NCBI GenBank assembly: GCA_016213455.1
Contig: JACRAG010000565.1
Span: forward strand, 1 to 8,960
From: Anaerolineae bacterium
Lineage (GTDB): Bacteria > Chloroflexota > Anaerolineae > Anaerolineales > Anaerolineaceae
Length of the DNA stretch: 8,960 nucleotides
Direction of reading: 5' to 3'
Numbering within the stretch: the stretch's first letter is position 1; each line of letters begins with the position of its first letter. The position numbers and the translations under genes are program-made. Below, in pieces: positions 6,439 through 8,960 of the stretch. Under the pieces are notes generated by a model. The model was not told where the DNA came from. It saw only the letters and a list, made by a program, of their open reading frames with translations, and searched no databases.

Positions 6439-7359
6439 ATGATCGCATCACCACGCACCCTTGACGGCGCCCTTGTTTCCAACGGTTACACCCTCGACAG
6501 CGCCCCCAACCGCCTGGGTTGGCTGACTCCATCGCCGGCTGATCAGCCGGTCAAAAAGCTGTGGGAGCAGTTCAAGGTACACGGATACCTGTGGTTGAAA
6601 GGGCTGCTCGACCGCGAGGATGTGCTGGATTTTCGCCGTCGTTATTTCACGGCGTTCATCGCCGCGGGGATGATCGATCCACAGCACGACCCGGTCGAGG
6701 GTATTCACGCCGCCGGCAATGCCGATCCGCAGGCTGTCCGCCAGCTGAACGTCGAAGTGGTGCGCTGGGCACGCTATGAGGCGTTTTGCCTTTCCAAGCC
6801 CATCCTGCAATTCTTTGAAGAAGCGCTCGGCGGACCGGTGTATTTGCATAAACGCAAGTTAATCCGCCACACCCGCGCCGGGGACCCCAACTGCACCGGA
6901 GCGCATTATGACCTGACTTACCTGCGCGCCGGCACCGACCGTGTGTTCACCGCCTGGATTCCCATCGGCGACACGCCGGTGGAAATGGGCGGACTGGTTT
7001 ACCTGGAAGGTTCGGACAGTTGGGGGCGTCAAAAAGAGGCCGAGTTCACCGCGCTGAATGCCCACCTGCCCGCGGAAGAACGTATCAGCGCCTATAATCG
7101 CAACATGTCCAGCAGCGGCTGGCTGACCAAGGACCTGCCCTCGCTGTCAGAGCGGCTAAACACACGCTGGTTGATGGCGGATTATGAAGCCGGCGACATG
7201 ATGATTCACTCCCCCTATATGATCCACGCCGCCACTGAAAACCGCGATCTCGCCGGTCGGATGCGCCTTTCCACTGACATCCGCTACCAGCTGGTCAGCG
7301 ACGAGATCGATCCACGCTGGACCCAGGACTGGACCCCGGACGACGAGAAGCGTTACTAA
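6439..7359 (+). CDS. Phytanoyl-CoA dioxygenase (PhyH) family Fe(II)/2-oxoglutarate oxygenase
   Basis: Predicted non-haem iron oxygenase, 306 aa, soluble and cytoplasmic. It would use 2-oxoglutarate and O2 to hydroxylate an unknown substrate. The jelly-roll iron site is visible: GAHYDLTY (155-162) supplies His156 and Asp158, and YMIHAATEN (260-268) supplies the distal His263. RMRLSTDIRY (274-283) has the Arg (probably Arg276) that binds the 2-oxoglutarate carboxylate. GGLVYLEGSD (184-193) corresponds to the family's G-x-L-x-x-x-PGSH strand, with Pro replaced by Glu and the last His by Asp. The N-terminal WEQFKVHGYLWLKGLL (42-57) is the usual opening of PhyH domains. It is transcribed away from the six-hairpin glycosidase, sharing a 227-nt control region, so a linked role in sugar or glycoside breakdown is plausible. 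True phytanoyl-CoA activity is unlikely in this context, since most bacterial members act on other small molecules. Confidence 0.85.
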   Translation: MIASPRTLDGALVSNGYTLDSAPNRLGWLTPSPADQPVKKLWEQFKVHGYLWLKGLLDREDVLDFRRRYFTAFIAAGMIDPQHDPVEGIHAAGNADPQAVRQLNVEVVRWARYEAFCLSKPILQFFEEALGGPVYLHKRKLIRHTRAGDPNCTGAHYDLTYLRAGTDRVFTAWIPIGDTPVEMGGLVYLEGSDSWGRQKEAEFTALNAHLPAEERISAYNRNMSSSGWLTKDLPSLSERLNTRWLMADYEAGDMMIHSPYMIHAATENRDLAGRMRLSTDIRYQLVSDEIDPRWTQDWTPDDEKRY

Positions 7360-7622
7360 TCGCTGCTTCGTTTTCGTTTTTCCGGCGGAATCTCCTGATA
7401 AGTTCCAAGTTTTTTGCCTCGGACGATAATCGTGATCGTCACAGGATGTTCCAACTTATCCCAATCATGGTAAAGCTGGGAAAGTCCGGGAAGCATGGGT
7501 TCTTCGGCTGGAGTTTCGTTTGGTTCGGACGACTGCGAGGATTCCACCGATTCTGGTTGATCACCCTCTTGCGGCGTTGCATTTACAGAATTGCTCTCAC
7601 AACCTGGACTGTTCACCTGCAT
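7356..7622 (-). CDS. Small acidic hypothetical protein, tail to tail with the dioxygenase gene
   Basis: 88 residues, not recognised. The first half (about 1-43) is low-complexity and rich in Ser, Glu, Pro, Asn and Gln. The second half, from LPGLSQLYHDW (44-54) to the basic end KRKRSSD, has one beta-strand-like stretch VTITIIVRGKKLG (61-73). An AGAAGGGGG ribosome site (7627-7635) precedes the ATG by four bases, which is the main support for translation. GCESNSVNATP at residues 7-17 resembles the region after the Cys of a lipoprotein. However, no hydrophobic signal peptide precedes it, and an in-frame TAA lies a short way upstream, so it may be a soluble protein or a lipoprotein gene that has lost its 5' end. 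Its stop codon (7356-7358) overlaps that of the dioxygenase (7357-7359). Confidence 0.45.
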   Translation of the reverse strand: MQVNSPGCESNSVNATPQEGDQPESVESSQSSEPNETPAEEPMLPGLSQLYHDWDKLEHPVTITIIVRGKKLGTYQEIPPEKRKRSSD

Positions 7623-7980
7623 AAAACCCCCTTCTACTGAACTGATGGATTAAATTATAAAACCATCTGTTGAAGACATCAAAAACAATTTGGCAGCACT
7701 GTTTCTGTTCCCAAAACATTATCTTTGATCGAATATGCTGTACGACGAGGTCGAAAGATATAACGGCTCCATGATGAACCACTCAGACCAGCGTGCCTTG
7801 CTGCATTTTTCCGATCCGCCGTGTACGGCAAAGCAAGAATTACGTAAAGTGTCACCTTGGGCTTTTCATCTCATCCAACAGGTCCAAAATCTACTCTCAT
7901 AGCCGACGCCATCTTCAGGGTGCCATACACCGAGAGCAACAGGCGTTCTCATCACAATAGAATCGAGATAGAATCACCGC
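7623..7980. other. Intergenic spacer of 358 nt without a convincing gene
   Basis: The spacer is visibly more A/T-rich on its left half (7636-7740) than the flanking genes. It contains a plus-strand 55-codon ORF (7735-7902) with no ribosome site and no recognised motif, and a small palindrome GCCGT-GT-ACGGC near 7820-7831. Near the right end are direct repeats before the AraC-family gene. No tRNA, terminator with U-tract or insertion-sequence end was seen. Confidence 0.5.
7957..7975 (+). promoter_or_regulatory. Direct repeats directly upstream of the AraC-family gene (candidate autoregulatory site)
   Basis: ATAGAATC occurs at 7957-7964 and 7968-7975, start to start 11 bp, about one helical turn. 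The second copy ends five bases before the ATG. AraC-family proteins bind such same-face direct sites, so self-control is possible. The sequence between spacer and gene has no good Shine-Dalgarno motif, so the message may be leaderless or weakly translated. Confidence 0.3.
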
Positions 7981-8925
7981 ATGCGATCAGAATACATCGC
8001 CCGAATTAACCGAGTTTTAGACCATATCCACGCTAACCTGGATCAAACGCTGACCCTGGATGAGCTGGCTCAGGTCGCTGGTTTTTCACCCTTCCATTTT
8101 CACCGGCTGTTTAAAAGCCTGGTCGGTGAAACCATCAGCGAATACATCCTGCGCAGCCGGCTGGAACGCGCAGCCAATTCCCTGCTGTACATGCCAGAAC
8201 AATCCATCCTGTCCATCAGCGTTGCCTGCGGTTTTTCCAGCCCGGCTGTCTTTTCGCGCGCTTTTAAAGAGCGATTTTCTTTCACCCCCAGCCAGTACCG
8301 CAAAGCAGGTAAAACATTGCGCAAGCCAGATCAAATGGTCCGCAATGGTGATCAAGAAATGCCCACACAGGAAAGATACACTGGAGCGCAATCCCATTCT
8401 TTTAACCCAGAAAGGAAATTGCCTCCCATGGAAATCAAGATTGTCACCTTACCTGCTTTTCATGTTGCTTATATTCGCCATCTCACCGGCTATGAAAAGG
8501 GCAAGCACTCCAGCACGATCGGCGCGGCATTTCAGCGTGTATGTGCCTGGGCGGCAGCCCGCGATCTTTTTCGCCCCAACACACTCACCATCGGCATCCC
8601 GTACGACAATCCGGATATCACGCCCAGCGAACGCTGCCGATATGACGCGTGTGTGACCATTCCCGAAGATGTCACCGCGGGCAGCGGGGAAGTGGGTGTG
8701 ATGGATATTTCGGGGGGAAAATATGCCGTCTGTCATATCGAAGTGCCGGTAGAAGAAACCCGGCAAATCGGCGAAATGGTCGACCGGATGTATTGCGAAT
8801 GGTTGCCCGACAGCAGCTGTACCGTTGACGAAAAGCCGGCGCTGGAGATATATCACGCGCCAACAGGCAAGCCGCAAGGCACCTGGATCAGCATGGATTA
8901 TTGCATTCCCATTAAACCGCTTTAA
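7981..8925 (+). CDS. AraC-family transcriptional regulator with GyrI-like (Rob-type) effector-binding domain
   Basis: DNA-binding regulator of 314 aa. The N-terminal AraC domain (about 1-110) has two helix-turn-helix units. The first is around LTLDELAQVAGFSPFHFHRL (24-43). The second is around ISVACGFSSPAVFSRAFKERF (79-99), followed by the family ending FTPSQYRKAG (101-110). A polar linker (about 111-149) leads to a GyrI-like domain (150-314) with IKIVTLPAFHVAYIRHLTGY (152-171), YAVCHIEV (248-255) and the C-terminal LEIYHA and MDYCIPI strands. This domain order is that of Rob- and BltR-like regulators that bind small, often hydrophobic or cationic, ligands. The ATG is well supported: an in-frame TAG lies nine bases upstream and the next Met would cut the first helix-turn-helix. 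The ligand and targets are unknown. It may control itself and nearby genes, but it is far from the sugar block. Confidence 0.92.
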   Translation: MRSEYIARINRVLDHIHANLDQTLTLDELAQVAGFSPFHFHRLFKSLVGETISEYILRSRLERAANSLLYMPEQSILSISVACGFSSPAVFSRAFKERFSFTPSQYRKAGKTLRKPDQMVRNGDQEMPTQERYTGAQSHSFNPERKLPPMEIKIVTLPAFHVAYIRHLTGYEKGKHSSTIGAAFQRVCAWAAARDLFRPNTLTIGIPYDNPDITPSERCRYDACVTIPEDVTAGSGEVGVMDISGGKYAVCHIEVPVEETRQIGEMVDRMYCEWLPDSSCTVDEKPALEIYHAPTGKPQGTWISMDYCIPIKPL

Positions 8926-8960
8926 ATTTCACTGCACGAAAGAAAAAGGCGGCCTCGCGA

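Noticed and set aside
6255..6464. 69-codon plus-strand ORF across the divergent control region
   Set aside because: It overlaps the predicted promoters on both strands and the dioxygenase start, and shows no ribosome site or motif.
7597..7782. 61-codon minus-strand ORF overlapping the 5' end of the small acidic gene
   Set aside because: It overlaps the better-supported small ORF out of frame and lacks a good ribosome site. I checked whether it supplied a missing signal peptide; it has no clear hydrophobic core or lipobox.
7820..7831. GCCGT-GT-ACGGC palindrome in the spacer
   Set aside because: The loop is too small for an RNA hairpin and there is no repeat of the site or nearby promoter to suggest an operator.
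7735..7902. 55-codon plus-strand ORF in the spacer before the regulator gene
   Set aside because: It has no ribosome site, no recognised motif and no partner gene. It could be a gene remnant, but nothing positive supports it.

Overview
The window looks like an accessory carbohydrate-use region from a Gram-positive-type or Chloroflexota (Anaerolineae-like) bacterium. The grounds are the CUT1/LplB-type sugar ABC transporter, a lipoprotein binding protein with a Pro-Thr-Ala-Thr repeat linker of the kind common in Anaerolineae, and a moderately high GC content judged by eye. The taxon is inference; there is no rRNA or other marker gene.

Layout. Positions 1-6211 are a minus-strand sugar block, read from right to left. 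It starts with an (alpha/alpha)6-barrel glycosidase (4775-6211), followed by a hairpin terminator-like element (4720-4744). Next come a near-consensus sigma70 promoter (4624-4652) and a GH36-type alpha-galactosidase (2662-4527). A 175-nt leader with possible regulatory words leads to a lipoprotein solute-binding protein (768-2486). A 249-nt spacer with two successive RNA hairpins then precedes an LplB-type permease that runs off the left edge (1-518). Positions 6212-6438 are a divergent control region. To its right on the plus strand is a PhyH-family Fe(II)/2-oxoglutarate dioxygenase (6439-7359). It is met tail to tail by a small acidic ORF on the minus strand (7356-7622). After a 358-nt spacer with no convincing gene comes an AraC-family regulator with a GyrI/Rob-type effector domain (7981-8925).

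How it may work together. The binding protein and permease would import an oligosaccharide or glycoside. The alpha-galactosidase and the six-hairpin glycosidase both lack signal peptides and would trim it in the cytoplasm. The dioxygenase, divergent from the second glycosidase, may oxidise the substrate or its aglycone, but nothing in the sequence fixes its substrate. The AraC/GyrI regulator is 620 nt beyond the dioxygenase and may be unrelated.

I found no CRISPR array, tRNA, rRNA, insertion sequence or phage gene, and no clearly new multi-gene system. The items most worth following are the tandem intercistronic hairpins, the control elements upstream of the alpha-galactosidase and binding protein, and the pairing of a PhyH dioxygenase with an unassigned glycosidase.
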